From assembly GCF_012849555.1 (NCBI RefSeq), contig NZ_CP051685.1:1674001-1738000 (forward strand): a stretch of DNA of 64,000 nt, written 5' to 3'. This document shows, piece after piece, positions 26,270 to 35,866 of the stretch. The translations under genes and the position numbers were made by a program. Numbering within the stretch: position 1 is the first letter of the stretch; every line of letters starts with the position of its first letter. The notes beneath the pieces were generated by a model. The model had not been told where the DNA came from. It saw nothing but the letters and a program-made list of their open reading frames with translations, and did not search any database. The DNA comes from Massilia forsythiae. Lineage in GTDB: Bacteria > Pseudomonadota > Gammaproteobacteria > Burkholderiales > Burkholderiaceae_D.

Positions 26270-27808
26270 CTATTTCAGTTCGAAGCCGGTGCTGCTCTGC
26301 GATGAGCGTGGCGTCGACACGGGCGTGGAACCGGATGCCGTCGTGACGTCCGGTGCAGGACCATCCAGCTGGCCGCCGAGCAGGATCGTGCCGCGCGAGG
26401 GAATACCGACCTTGTCGGTCGGCAGTTGGTAACCCGGGCCGGCCAACGGCTTGACCAGGCGCGCAGTGATCACGAATACCAGTTCGGTACGGTCCTGCTG
26501 GTAGTCGGTGCTGCGAAACAGTGCCCCCAGTATCGGCACCTCGCCAAGCACCGGCAATCCCTTCAGATTGGCCGCCAGGTTGTTCTTGATCAGTCCGCCG
26601 ATCGCAAAACTCTGGCCGTCATACAGCTGAACGGTGGTACTGGCCCGGCGCGTGGTGACGACTGGAAGGATTGCCGTGCCCGAGGTGCCCGAGGCAGACA
26701 CACCGATCCCGTCGCGCGACAATTCCGATACTTCGGGTGCGACCTGCAGGTTGATGCGTCCACCCGACAGGACGGTCGGCATGAAACGCAAGCCGACCCC
26801 GAATTCTTTCTCGGCCAGGGTGACGCGGTTATTTTCCTGAGCGACCGGTATGTAAAACTTCCCTCCCGCCAGGAACGTGCCTTCCTGGCCACTGATTGCC
26901 AGGACATTGGGCTCGGCTAGCACGCGCACCAGACTATCCTGCTTCTCGGCACCGCCGACAAAGTTCTTGTCGAGAGATTTGCCCGCAACGTAATTGCCTT
27001 GCGCTTTCCCGGTAACGAAATTCGTCACCAGAGCCGCTGCCCAACTGCCGTGACTGAACGTCCAACTGGCGTTGGTTTCCAGGCGTTCGAGCAGGGTCTT
27101 CGAAACCTCCGCGACCTTCACCTCCAGCAGCACCTGCTGCGGCGCAGTCACCGCCAGCAGATTGACGATACGCGCACCAGGGGGATTGCCACCCGCATTA
27201 GATTGGTCGGACGTGGATTTGTCGTCCTTGTCCGGCACACTGAGTGCGCGCAGCGGACGACGCACATAGGCATTCGCCAGCTCTACCACGCGGGCCACCG
27301 CACTGGCATCGCTGACGGCGCCGCTCAGGATCAGCGTGTCGGCAGCCGCGGTCACCTTGATGTCGCGCTCATCGGGCATGACTGCCGCCAGGGTGGCCTG
27401 CAGCGGTGCCGGATCGATCGCCACCGTGATGTCCAGCACACTGCACAGGCCGCTCCTGCCCTGCACGATCATGTTGGTGGTGCCGACATCGACACCGGCG
27501 ATGTACAGGGTATCCGGCGCAACCAGCAATGCCTGCACCACTGACGGGTTACCGACACTGCGATGCTGCACCGCTTCGGGCAGGCGCATCAGACTCGATT
27601 TGCCGACCTGCAGCGCCAGTTGAGCCGGTTTGGCTGCCTCACCGCGGCAATTCGGTCCGATCTCGGCACGTAGCGGCGCGGCCTGATCCGGATTTTCTCC
27701 ACTCTGCGCCTTGGACTTGGCGGCGAATGCAGGGTCAGCCAAGGCCAGGGCCAGGCCAGCGACAAACAGGCTACGCACCATCGGCGTATGCATTAGACAT
27801 CCGTTCAT
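26270..27808 (-). CDS. rcpA: RcpA/CpaC outer-membrane secretin
   Basis: 512 residues. Signal peptide (cut near ADPAFAA), N-terminal pilus-assembly domain with BON-like repeats (LILSGAVSDASAVARVVELA), then the secretin domain with ILPVVTTRRASTTVQL and the conserved end PVLGEVPILGALFRS. It forms the ring through which the Flp pilus exits. ATG 27808 is chosen because GGGG lies seven bases upstream and the signal peptide then begins normally. It follows cpaB by 20 bases. Confidence 0.93.
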   Translation of the reverse strand: MNGCLMHTPMVRSLFVAGLALALADPAFAAKSKAQSGENPDQAAPLRAEIGPNCRGEAAKPAQLALQVGKSSLMRLPEAVQHRSVGNPSVVQALLVAPDTLYIAGVDVGTTNMIVQGRSGLCSVLDITVAIDPAPLQATLAAVMPDERDIKVTAAADTLILSGAVSDASAVARVVELANAYVRRPLRALSVPDKDDKSTSDQSNAGGNPPGARIVNLLAVTAPQQVLLEVKVAEVSKTLLERLETNASWTFSHGSWAAALVTNFVTGKAQGNYVAGKSLDKNFVGGAEKQDSLVRVLAEPNVLAISGQEGTFLAGGKFYIPVAQENNRVTLAEKEFGVGLRFMPTVLSGGRINLQVAPEVSELSRDGIGVSASGTSGTAILPVVTTRRASTTVQLYDGQSFAIGGLIKNNLAANLKGLPVLGEVPILGALFRSTDYQQDRTELVFVITARLVKPLAGPGYQLPTDKVGIPSRGTILLGGQLDGPAPDVTTASGSTPVSTPRSSQSSTGFELK

Positions 27809-27828
27809 GGCATTACCCCGGTATGAAT

Positions 27829-28683
27829 TCAGAAGCATTCCTGCGTCATGCGCAGGCCATTGAGCACACTGACGCAGTCACGTTTGACCGGCGCCGCCAC
27901 CTTGACCACCACCGGCGCCAGGCGTGGGGGAGGAACCGGTTTGGGCGCCGGTTTTGGCACCACCGGCGGTTTCGCTTGCGGCAGCAGCGTGAGCTTGGTC
28001 GCGCCCTCGGTGGATGCCGACTGCGGATCGACTTGATTACGCAATGCCAGCGACAACGAGCCGACGCTGCGTGCCAGGTCGAGCGTTTCAGCCTGTTGCG
28101 GTGTCACCTCGAGCGTGACCGCATTGACGACCTTTGGTTTGGTCTCGTCGCGGTTGACCTCCTGCGCGATCGCCAGCACCAGAATTCGCTCTAGCACGAT
28201 CTTCGAGATGTTCTGTTCGCGGCTGTCGGCGCCGGGCGCTGCATCCTTCTGGGTGCTGACGATGATGTCGACATAATTACCAGGCAGTGCAAACCCGGCA
28301 ACGCCGACCACGTCATTGACGCGCACCGTGATGGCGCGCTTGCCTTCCGCGATCAGTGCCGACAGGCCGCCTAACGTGCCTTTCGGCGCCAGCTTGGCTT
28401 CACTGATCGGTTCGCCCATCACGAGATTATTCTTGAGGACACGGCCATTCAATTGCTGCGGATCGGTGAACGCATCCTTCGGCATGCTGCCGACCGGCCA
28501 TTCCGCCAGCTTGAACATGTCGGGCGCCAGGCGCTGGCCGAGGCTGATGTCGGCGCCGGCAACGACGATCTGCCCATTGCCGCTACCCGGCTGTTTCAGC
28601 AGCCAGCGCGACGCGAACACCACGGCAGCCAGTCCGAACAGGATGGCGACTGCCATCACGATGAAAGCGCGCTTGTTTTTCAC
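27829..28683 (-). CDS. cpaB: CpaB/RcpC Flp pilus assembly protein
   Basis: 284 residues with one N-terminal membrane anchor and an SAF-type domain (AGADISLGQRLAPDMFKLAEW) followed by a RcpC-like domain (GYVDIIVST-type strand; here GNYVDIIVSTQ). The C-terminus carries a Pro/Lys linker (PKPAPKPVPPP) and ends with a pair of Cys residues. CpaB interacts with the secretin in the periplasm. It abuts the AAA ATPase gene without a gap (28684), indicating coupling. Confidence 0.92.
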   Translation of the reverse strand: MKNKRAFIVMAVAILFGLAAVVFASRWLLKQPGSGNGQIVVAGADISLGQRLAPDMFKLAEWPVGSMPKDAFTDPQQLNGRVLKNNLVMGEPISEAKLAPKGTLGGLSALIAEGKRAITVRVNDVVGVAGFALPGNYVDIIVSTQKDAAPGADSREQNISKIVLERILVLAIAQEVNRDETKPKVVNAVTLEVTPQQAETLDLARSVGSLSLALRNQVDPQSASTEGATKLTLLPQAKPPVVPKPAPKPVPPPRLAPVVVKVAAPVKRDCVSVLNGLRMTQECF

Positions 28684-30045
28684 TTAGGCCTCCGCGTCGT
28701 CAGCGATGAACATGCTGTGCCAGGCTTGCTCGACCGCCGCCATGGTCAAGCGTGCGTCGCTTCCGGCAAAGCCGGCGAAGTCTGCGATCCGGTCGAGCAG
28801 CTCGCCTGGATAGCAGGCCAGAAGGGCACGCCTGGATTGCGGATGCAGGCGCTCGATCAGGTGGGCGGCCGCGCCGTCGTCATATTCGATCCCGCGCATC
28901 AGGCACTGACGGCGCAGCAGGGAACGGTAGGCGCCTGCCGGCCAGGCGCCGATTTCGGCCTTGTAGCCGATGCGGCGCAACGCGGCATCGTCGAACACGG
29001 CGGTCGGACGCAGATTGGTGGCGAATACGATGGCGGCATCGAACGGCATCGACTCCGTCTGGCCGCCCGGCAGCGTCAGCTGGTCGATACCGGTATCGAG
29101 CGGCCCGATGAAACGATTGAGCAGTTCAGCCGCCGGCATGCGCTGGCGTCCGATATCATCGATCACCAGCATGCCATTGTTGGCCTGCAGGTGGGGTGGT
29201 GCATGATAGACGCCCTCCTCTGCGTCATAGCGCAGTTCGAGCATGTCGCGTCCGAGCTCGGCACCGACATGGACCAGGGGCCGCTGTGCGATGATCCAAC
29301 GTGCGTCGCAGCTGCGGCGTTCTTCCTGCTGGCGTGCCAGCTGCAATGGAGCGGCGTGCAGCGCCGGATCATAAAGGCGGATGACATGGCGCCCGGCCAT
29401 CAAGGCATATGGCACGGCGATCGGTCCTGGCAGCAGCCGGCCGAGCTTGTGCGCCAACTGCGTCTTGCCGCTGCCGGACGGGCCATGCAGCAACAAGGAA
29501 CGGCGCGCGTAGAGTGCTGCGCCGAGCGTGTCGCGGGTGGCCTGCGCAAGCCCGTCTTCACCGAGCGCTGCGGCGAACACGGCCGGCGTAGTCCGTTCTG
29601 CATCTACATTGCGCAGTGCCTGGCGTTCGACCATGGCGCGGTAGGACGCCAGCGTGACCGGTGCCGGACCGCCGTAGCGGCAACGCGTCAGCGCATCTGC
29701 GGCGCCGCGCTGACCAATGGGCGTCAGTTGGTACTGCATGTCGATGTCGGATTCGCCGCACCAGGCGACTTCCACTTGCTGCTCGGCGATCAGGGGATTC
29801 AGTACTTCGCGCAGGATGCTGATCGACAAACGCAGCTTGCCGGCCAATACCGGTAGCGGTGCCTTGCCGCTGGCCTGGATCGCCTTGAGCACCAGGTCGG
29901 TGACGAAGCGCGGTTCAAGACCGGTGTCGCGCACCGTCTTGGCCTGGCGCGGCAGGATCGGCACAATATCAGTCTCGGCTGGCACGGCCGCTGGCGCGGC
30001 GCGGTGCATGATCACGGTATTGCCTGTCGATAGTGCTTCAAACAT
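28684..30045 (-). CDS. AAA ATPase with winged-helix N-terminus in Tad locus
   Basis: 453 residues. A winged-helix-like domain (about 45-105; LPVLAGKLRLSISILREVL) is followed by an AAA+ module with Walker A HGPSGSGKTQLAHKL near residue 190, Walker B NGMLVIDDIGRQ and sensor-1 VFATNLRP. The family is found in Tad loci of Burkholderiales; its job is unknown. It could be a regulator or a remodelling ATPase. Placed between tadV and cpaB on the same strand, so it is part of the operon. Confidence 0.8.
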   Translation of the reverse strand: MFEALSTGNTVIMHRAAPAAVPAETDIVPILPRQAKTVRDTGLEPRFVTDLVLKAIQASGKAPLPVLAGKLRLSISILREVLNPLIAEQQVEVAWCGESDIDMQYQLTPIGQRGAADALTRCRYGGPAPVTLASYRAMVERQALRNVDAERTTPAVFAAALGEDGLAQATRDTLGAALYARRSLLLHGPSGSGKTQLAHKLGRLLPGPIAVPYALMAGRHVIRLYDPALHAAPLQLARQQEERRSCDARWIIAQRPLVHVGAELGRDMLELRYDAEEGVYHAPPHLQANNGMLVIDDIGRQRMPAAELLNRFIGPLDTGIDQLTLPGGQTESMPFDAAIVFATNLRPTAVFDDAALRRIGYKAEIGAWPAGAYRSLLRRQCLMRGIEYDDGAAAHLIERLHPQSRRALLACYPGELLDRIADFAGFAGSDARLTMAAVEQAWHSMFIADDAEA

Positions 30046-30141
30046 CGGAATCCCCTACGAGACGTCATGTTTTCTGAAACAGGGTCGGATTGATTCTAAA
30101 GACCGGCTTTTTGATCACCTTGAGGTTCGCCAAAGGCGGAC

Positions 30142-30666
30142 TCAGCCGTGATGGTCGAGCAGGACGATGATGGTACCGATCGCCATTGCCAATCCATAGG
30201 GGATGGCCCCGGCACTCGTTTGCGGCGCCACCGCAGCGGCGTCAACACCCGGCGTCAGCACGCCATATAAAATTTGTTTTATGTTGCGTAGCGCCAGCCA
30301 CAATCGGCCACGCCACAACACCATCGCCAGCGCCATGACACCCCCAATGCACCAGGACAGAATGGCTATTTCAAGCGCTTCATCCGGTCCGCTGAAAGCG
30401 CCGATCGTCATCATCATCTTGACGTCCCCGGCAGCCATGCCACGCATAATGTAAAAAGGCAGAAATAATCCCAGGCCGGTCGCCATGCCTCCCAATGCTG
30501 ACAGCAGCGATGTACCGGGAGCGACGGACAGGCAATACAGGATAAATGCGCTGGACAGACCAGCCAGCAGCAGCAGATTGGGAATCCGGCGTGTCGCCAG
30601 ATCGTTGATGGCGGCGGCGCTCACCAGTAGAAGCAGGACCACGTCAAGATACTGTTCGATTGGCAT
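30142..30666 (-). CDS. tadV: TadV/CpaA prepilin peptidase
   Basis: 174-residue polytopic aspartyl protease of the type IV prepilin peptidase family, short form without a methylase domain. The two catalytic aspartates are in INDLATRRIPN (about residue 21) and GMAAGDVKMMM (about 75). It cleaves the Flp prepilins after the Gly before the hydrophobic segment. ATG 30666 has GGAGG seven bases upstream. It follows flp after a terminator-like stem. Confidence 0.93.
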   Translation of the reverse strand: MPIEQYLDVVLLLLVSAAAINDLATRRIPNLLLLAGLSSAFILYCLSVAPGTSLLSALGGMATGLGLFLPFYIMRGMAAGDVKMMMTIGAFSGPDEALEIAILSWCIGGVMALAMVLWRGRLWLALRNIKQILYGVLTPGVDAAAVAPQTSAGAIPYGLAMAIGTIIVLLDHHG

Positions 30667-30685
30667 GGCTTCCTCCAAAACAGAA

Positions 30686-30708
30686 CCTCCAGGCACGAGA
30701 CCTGGAGG
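30686..30708 (-). terminator. Stem-loop after the second flp gene
   Basis: Minus strand CCTCCAGG, seven-base loop, CCTGGAGG, then a T-containing tail (TTCTGTTTTGG). It may let a fraction of transcripts pass from the pilin genes into tadV. The stem is nearly the same as that at 30947-30977. Confidence 0.6.
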
Positions 30709-30718
30709 GGCATCGAAC

Positions 30719-30904
30719 TTACGCAATGGCTGCTTGCAATTTTTCGCTGATTTTGCCGAACACGTTCGAAATATCGGCGCCCAGCACTTTGGCGGTCGCA
30801 GCGACTGCGATACCGACCAATGCTGCAATCAGGCCGTATTCGATAGCGGTCACACCATTTTCGTCAGCGACAAACGCTTTGAAAGCCGAGATCACGTTAC
30901 TCAT
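30719..30904 (-). CDS. flp: Flp-type pilin, second copy
   Basis: 61-residue prepilin with the Flp signature GVTAIEYGLIAALV: cleavage is expected after the Gly before VTAIEYG, and Glu/Tyr are the conserved Flp pair. It differs from the first pilin mainly in the mature C-terminal part (ADISNVFGKISEKLQAAIA). The mature subunit polymerises into bundle-forming pili used in adhesion and biofilms. It lies 80 bases after the first pilin gene. Confidence 0.95.
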   Translation of the reverse strand: MSNVISAFKAFVADENGVTAIEYGLIAALVGIAVAATAKVLGADISNVFGKISEKLQAAIA

Positions 30905-30946
30905 TACATACTCCTACTGTTCGATTGACAGGCTTCCTAAAAACAA

Positions 30947-30977
30947 AAACCCTCCAAGTACGAGACCTGGAGGGTTT
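30947..30977 (-). terminator. Stem-loop with T-rich tail between the two flp genes
   Basis: Minus strand AAACCCTCCA, an 11-base loop, TGGAGGGTTT, then TTGTTTTT. The 10-bp stem and T-rich tail are those of an intrinsic terminator. It probably makes the first pilin the most expressed gene of the operon. Confidence 0.75.
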
Positions 30978-30984
30978 GCCGGAC

Positions 30985-31170
30985 TTACTTGATTGCGTCT
31001 TTCAGTTTGCCGCTGACGTTGCCGAACACGGCCGACAGGTCGCCGCCCAGCGTTTTGGCGGTAGCCGCGACTGCGACACCGACCAATGCTGCGATCAGGC
31101 CGTACTCGATGGCGGTCACACCACCCTCATCAGCTGCGAAAGCCTTGAAAGCCGAGATCACGTTGCTCAT
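30985..31170 (-). CDS. flp: Flp-type pilin, first copy
   Basis: 61-residue prepilin, with the N-terminal MSNVISAFKAFAADEG leader and core GVTAIEYGLIAALVG. About three quarters identical to the second pilin at 30719. It heads the Tad operon. A ribosome site AGGAGC precedes the ATG at 31170. The first copy is followed by a stronger terminator than the second, so it is likely the major pilin. Confidence 0.95.
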   Translation of the reverse strand: MSNVISAFKAFAADEGGVTAIEYGLIAALVGVAVAATAKTLGGDLSAVFGNVSGKLKDAIK

Positions 31171-31556
31171 GAAATGCTCCTGTATGGTAGGTTGATAAAC
31201 ACGACACTGATCGGAAGGGCACTACTTCGACCACTACGCTTCTGACGGTCAACTACACCGTGTTTCCGTATCAGTGAGCTCACTATAAAAGGCGATGCTT
31301 TTGAGCAAGTTGACTACACGCAACTTTTTATTTTGAACTATTAACTTCTTTTAAGAATTTTCTGCTGTGGTGTTGTAAGTCGAACGAAAGCTTTTAAGCC
31401 GGAATCAAACAGCCTCAACAAAATCGAACTCGCATAATTGCTCAAGAAATAAAAAACAGATATTCTGTTTCGCTTGCTCTTCTTGAAACGCCAGCATCCT
31501 GCGGACGGTTTTGTCGATATCGACGCAGGTTATCCGGTTACACTGCCGAGAACGAT
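31171..31556. other. Gene-free 386-bp divergent promoter region
   Basis: A/T-rich region between the pilin operon (minus) and the GGDEF gene (plus). On the minus strand TTGCTC and TATAGT lie 15 bp apart around 31281-31307, a weak sigma-70 candidate for the Tad operon. A GTGAGCTCAC palindrome lies near 31273. No gene is seen. Confidence 0.4.
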
Positions 31557-32594
31557 ATGGATTCGCTCCTGAAACACATGGTGGACATGACTGGCCACCG
31601 CGATCATGCGATGCTGGACATTTCAGTGATCTCGGCAGTACAGGAATTGGCTGGCGCCGCCCAGGCACGCATCATGAGCATTGTCAGCGTCTCCGGCCAA
31701 CAGTACCTGCGCGCACGTGCCTCCATCGAAAAGGGTTGCGAGGCGCGTTTGGAAGACGTCGTCGATGGCGGTCCAGGTGAACCGCTGGCAATTCATCCGG
31801 AATTGATAAGCTGCCTGGCCGAACACCGCAGTCATGCCGAAGCCTGCGGCGCCGACGGCATGCGCCTGCTATGGTTGCCGATCTGGTTCGGCGATAAGGC
31901 CTCGACCTGCCTGGAAATCCGCAACGACCAGCCCTTTTGCAACGATGCGATCCACACCGTCAGCGGCATCGTGGGCGTATACCGCAATTTCCAGAATCTG
32001 CTCGACTACAGCGAACGCGATTCCCTGACCGGCCTGCTGAACCGCAAGACCTTCGACGACCAGATGAAGCGCATGCTGCACAGCGCGCACGAACAGGACC
32101 TGCGCCTGCCCGGTCAGATGGAGCGGCGCCAGTTGCATGGCACGGAAAAACAATGGCTGGCGGTGGTCGACGTCGATCACTTCAAGGCCGTCAACGACAA
32201 GTTCGGCCACCTGTACGGCGACGAAGTGTTGATTTTGATTGCCAACTTGATGCAAACCTCGTTCCGCTCCCAAGACCGGGTCTTCCGTTTCGGCGGCGAG
32301 GAATTTGTCGTACTGCTGCGTTCGACCACGCCGGAAAACGCCTGGAAGATCATCGAGCGTTTTCGTACCAACGTCGAGAATCACGATTTCCCCCAGGTCG
32401 GCCGGGTCACGGTGAGTGTCGGCTTCGTCAGCATCAACGCCTACGAATCGCCTGTGGTAACCCTCGGCCATGCCGATCAGGCCCTGTACTATGCCAAGAG
32501 CAGCGGCCGCAACCGCGCCTGCCACTACGACGACCTGGTCTCGCATGGTGTGCTGAAAAAAGTGACGTCGAACGACATCGCCGAATTTTTCTGA
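31557..32594 (+). CDS. Diguanylate cyclase (GGDEF) with GAF-like sensor
   Basis: 345 residues. An N-terminal GAF-like sensory region (about 1-150) has no membrane helix. The GGDEF domain starts at RDSLTGLLNRKTFDD and carries the active-site motif RFGGEEFVVLL; GGEEF is the catalytic form that makes c-di-GMP. The usual RxxD inhibitory site upstream was not evident. It is divergent from the Tad pilin operon, so c-di-GMP control of pili or EPS is a fair guess but unproven. Confidence 0.9.
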   Translation: MDSLLKHMVDMTGHRDHAMLDISVISAVQELAGAAQARIMSIVSVSGQQYLRARASIEKGCEARLEDVVDGGPGEPLAIHPELISCLAEHRSHAEACGADGMRLLWLPIWFGDKASTCLEIRNDQPFCNDAIHTVSGIVGVYRNFQNLLDYSERDSLTGLLNRKTFDDQMKRMLHSAHEQDLRLPGQMERRQLHGTEKQWLAVVDVDHFKAVNDKFGHLYGDEVLILIANLMQTSFRSQDRVFRFGGEEFVVLLRSTTPENAWKIIERFRTNVENHDFPQVGRVTVSVGFVSINAYESPVVTLGHADQALYYAKSSGRNRACHYDDLVSHGVLKKVTSNDIAEFF

Positions 32595-32681
32595 TCGTTT
32601 TCGCCGCCGGCATGCCGCGATCGACGTTATTTGCCTGCACACCGGCATGATTGTGCAGCGCCACAATTGCTTTCCCACTAT

Positions 32682-32695
32682 TTGATCTGCATCAA
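32682..32695 (+). promoter_or_regulatory. Perfect FNR/ANR box upstream of cydPABX
   Basis: TTGATCTGCATCAA is a perfect FNR box (TTGAT, four bases, ATCAA). A -10 candidate TAACCT at 32718-32723 puts the box centre about 41.5 bp before the predicted start near 32730, the class II activation position. This fits oxygen-limited induction of cytochrome bd. Confidence 0.85.
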
Positions 32696-32805
32696 TAACT
32701 TTTCCAAATTGAAAAGATAACCTTGCGTCATCGTTTCGCTAGCAGACTTTGATGGGTGCACTTTGCGTTACCTCAAGTTCTAGCGATGAATTTGAAGACG
32801 CTGAC

Positions 32806-33069
32806 ATGACTACCGTTTTATCCCGCGTTTCCGCACAAGCCGATTCTCCGACACGTCATCAGGAAAATCGCCACCAGCCGCGCAGCCAACGCCTGGCATT
32901 GACGCTGTGCGTCACCATCGCCATCAAATGCCTGCTGTTGTATGGCCTCTGGTATGCCTGTTTTTCACATCCGCAAACCAAGCACATGCTGCTGCCGGCG
33001 GACCAGGTGCAACGCCACCTGTTCTCCACACCGGCCGCGCACGGCTTTTCTTCCCACCCTTCCCGATAA
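32806..33069 (+). CDS. cydP: CydP-like small subunit of cytochrome bd oxidase
   Basis: 87 residues. One membrane helix (LALTLCVTIAIKCLLLYGLW) follows a polar N-terminus; the motif WYACFSHPQTKHM and the following LPADQVQRHLF match the CydP family, small proteins found upstream of cydAB in many Proteobacteria. ATG 32806 is the start used because the family begins close to this region; the frame extends upstream to 32749. It precedes cydA by 20 bases and shares the FNR-box promoter. Confidence 0.85.
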   Translation: MTTVLSRVSAQADSPTRHQENRHQPRSQRLALTLCVTIAIKCLLLYGLWYACFSHPQTKHMLLPADQVQRHLFSTPAAHGFSSHPSR

Positions 33070-33089
33070 CATAACCAGCAGGTCTCATC

Positions 33090-34676
33090 ATGCCTCCGCT
33101 CGACGATGTCGTAGCCCTGTCGCGGCTACAGTTCGCAGCCACCGCGCTGTACCACTTCCTGTTCGTCCCCCTCACCCTGGGCCTGGCCTGGATCCTGTTC
33201 ATCATGGAATCCGTGTACGTCATGACCGGGCGCCAGATCTATAAAGACATGACCCAGTTCTGGGGCAAGCTGTTCGGCATTAATTTCGCGATGGGTGTCA
33301 CCACCGGTATCACGATGGAATTCCAGTTCGGCACCAACTGGGCGTATTACTCGCACTACGTCGGCGACATCTTCGGCGCGCCGCTGGCGATCGAAGGCTT
33401 GATGGCTTTTTTCCTCGAATCGACCATGGTCGGCCTGTTCTTCCTCGGCTGGAACCGTCTGTCGAAAGGCAAGCATTTATTTGTCACCTTTTGCGTGGCG
33501 CTCGGCTCCAGCCTGTCGGCCCTGTGGATCCTGATCGCCAACGGCTGGATGAACCACCCGGTCGGCGCCGAGTTCAACTTCGATACCATGCGCATGGAAC
33601 TGGTCTCGATCGGCGAGGTCATCCTGAATCCGGTGGCGCAGGTCAAATTCGTGCATACCGCGGCCGCCGGCTACGTCACCGCATCGATGTTCGTGCTCGG
33701 TATCTCGTCGTTGTACCTGCTGAAAGCGCGCGACGTGCAGTTCGCGCTGCGCTCGTTCGCCATCGCCGCCGCTTTCGGCCTGGCCTCGACCCTGTCGGTG
33801 ATCGTGCTGGGCGACGAATCCGGCTACACCGCCGGCGAAGTCAACAAGGTAAAACTGGCGGCCATCGAAGCCGCCTGGGAAACCCAGCAGGCGCCGGCCG
33901 GGCTGACGCTGCTCGGCTTTCCGGATGACGACAAGCAGACCACCGAATATTCGGTCGAGCTGCCTTATGTGCTGGGCCTGATCGCCACCCGCTCGTTCGA
34001 CGGCAAGGTGACCGGCCTGCGTGAACTGCGCAGCGAGAACGAGGCGCGCATCCGCACCGGCATGCAAGCCTATGCCGCCCTGCTGCGCCTGAAGGGCGGC
34101 GACAAATCGCCGCAAGCCAAAGCCGCGTTCGACGGCCTCAAGGCAGACCTCGGCTACGGCCTGCTGCTGAAGAAATACACGCCCAACGTGACCGATGCCA
34201 CCGAAGCGCAGATCAAGCAGGCTGCCGCCGACACCATTCCCAAGGTTGCCCCGCTGTTCTGGTCGTTCCGCGGCATGGTATTCCTCGGTTTCCTGTTCCT
34301 GTTCATCTTCAGCGCCGCGGTCTGGTTCATGGTGCGCCGCAATCTGGCGCCGCAGCGCTGGCTGCTGAAACTGTGCGTGATCTCGATCCCGCTGCCCTGG
34401 GTCGCCGCCGAGCTCGGCTGGGTGGTGGCCGAATACGGCCGCCAGCCCTGGACCATCGCCGGCGTGCTGCCCACCCATTTGTCGGCCTCCAGCCTGAGCC
34501 CGGGCAGCCTGTGGTTCAGCCTGATCGGCTTCCTCGGTTTCTATACGCTGCTGCTGGTGGTCGAGATGGGCCTGATGATCAAGTACGCCAAGCTCGGTCC
34601 GGCCAGCCTGCATACCGGCCGCTACCACGGCGAGGATGCCGTCACCGCTCAGGCCGACGACACCGTGGCCGCCTGA
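33090..34676 (+). CDS. cydA: Cytochrome bd quinol oxidase subunit I
   Basis: 528 residues, about nine membrane helices. Heme ligands are recognisable: His in [14 protein letters not shown] (heme b595) and His in [14 protein letters not shown] (heme b558). The periplasmic quinol-binding Q-loop (about residues 250-370) is the long form, as in E. coli. The enzyme oxidises ubiquinol and reduces oxygen with high affinity, without pumping protons. Its class II FNR promoter lies upstream of cydP. Confidence 0.97.
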   Translation: MPPLDDVVALSRLQFAATALYHFLFVPLTLGLAWILFIMESVYVMTGRQIYKDMTQFWGKLFGINFAMGVTTGITMEFQFGTNWAYYSHYVGDIFGAPLAIEGLMAFFLESTMVGLFFLGWNRLSKGKHLFVTFCVALGSSLSALWILIANGWMNHPVGAEFNFDTMRMELVSIGEVILNPVAQVKFVHTAAAGYVTASMFVLGISSLYLLKARDVQFALRSFAIAAAFGLASTLSVIVLGDESGYTAGEVNKVKLAAIEAAWETQQAPAGLTLLGFPDDDKQTTEYSVELPYVLGLIATRSFDGKVTGLRELRSENEARIRTGMQAYAALLRLKGGDKSPQAKAAFDGLKADLGYGLLLKKYTPNVTDATEAQIKQAAADTIPKVAPLFWSFRGMVFLGFLFLFIFSAAVWFMVRRNLAPQRWLLKLCVISIPLPWVAAELGWVVAEYGRQPWTIAGVLPTHLSASSLSPGSLWFSLIGFLGFYTLLLVVEMGLMIKYAKLGPASLHTGRYHGEDAVTAQADDTVAA

Positions 34677-34695
34677 AGACAAACAAGGAATCATC

Positions 34696-35838
34696 ATGCT
34701 GTTCGACTACGAAACCTATAAACTGATCTGGTGGTGCTTCGTCGGCGTGCTGCTGCTCGGCTTCGCCCTCACCGACGGCTTCGACTTCGGGGTCGGCATC
34801 GGCCTGCCCTTCCTCGGCCGCACCGATACCGAACGCCGCATCATCATCAATGCCATCGGCCCCACCTGGGAAGGCAACCAGACCTGGCTGGTCACCGCCG
34901 GCGGCGCGCTGTTCGCCGCCTGGCCGCTGGTGTACGCCGCCGCCTTTTCCGGCTTTTACGTAGCAATGCTGCTGTGCCTGTTCGCCTTGTTCTTCCGTCC
35001 AGTCGGCTTCGATTACCGCAACAAGATCGCCGACCCGCGCTGGAGAAATACCTGGGACTGGGCGCTGTTCGTCGGCGGGTTCGTGCCGCCGATCATCTTC
35101 GGCGTCGCCTTCGGCAACCTGCTGCAGGGCGTACCGTTCCGCTACGACGACATGCTGCGCCTGGAATACATGGGCAACTTCTTCCAGCTGCTGAATCCCT
35201 TCGGCCTGCTGTGCGGCGTGCTGTCGCTGAGCATGCTGTCCATGCATGGCGCCACGTATTTGCTGCACAAGACCGAAGGCGCGGTGGCCGAGCGCGCGCG
35301 CCGCATGGCGATCGGATCGGCGCTGCTGGCCGTGCTGCTGTTCGTGCTAGGCGGCGTGTGGATCGCCAACGGCATCGAAGGGTATCGCATCGTTTCCATG
35401 CCGGACGCAAACAGCGTGTTCCTGCCGGCCGCCAAGGACGTCACCCGCGCCAGCGGCGCCTGGATGGACAATTTCAATCGCTGGCCATTGCTGTGGAGTC
35501 TGCCGGCCATGGGCGTGGCCGGCGGCCTGATGGCCGGGCTGTTCAGCGCCGCGCGCCGCTCGCTGCCCGCCTTCCTGAGCAGCGGCGTGGCGGTTTCCGG
35601 CGTGGTGCTGACCGCCGGCGCCGCGATGTTCCCGTTCGTGATGCCCTCGTCGCTGCTGCCGGCGCATAGCCTGACTGCATGGGATGCCGTCTCCAGCCAC
35701 CGCACCCTGTCCGTGATGTTCTGGGTCGTGATCGTGATGCTGCCGATCGTGATCTTGTACACCGGCTGGGTCTACCGCGTCATGCGCGGCAAGGTGACGC
35801 ACCAGCACATCCACGACAACCAGCACACCGCGTACTGA
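34696..35838 (+). CDS. cydB: Cytochrome bd quinol oxidase subunit II
   Basis: 380 residues, about eight membrane helices, starting [13 protein letters not shown]. Conserved blocks include [14 protein letters not shown] and [13 protein letters not shown]. It partners CydA and helps bind the hemes. AAGGA precedes the start, 19 bases after cydA ends. The length matches the usual 380. Confidence 0.97.
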   Translation: MLFDYETYKLIWWCFVGVLLLGFALTDGFDFGVGIGLPFLGRTDTERRIIINAIGPTWEGNQTWLVTAGGALFAAWPLVYAAAFSGFYVAMLLCLFALFFRPVGFDYRNKIADPRWRNTWDWALFVGGFVPPIIFGVAFGNLLQGVPFRYDDMLRLEYMGNFFQLLNPFGLLCGVLSLSMLSMHGATYLLHKTEGAVAERARRMAIGSALLAVLLFVLGGVWIANGIEGYRIVSMPDANSVFLPAAKDVTRASGAWMDNFNRWPLLWSLPAMGVAGGLMAGLFSAARRSLPAFLSSGVAVSGVVLTAGAAMFPFVMPSSLLPAHSLTAWDAVSSHRTLSVMFWVVIVMLPIVILYTGWVYRVMRGKVTHQHIHDNQHTAY

Positions 35839-35866
35839 CAACGCACTCAACGCAAAGGACAACATC

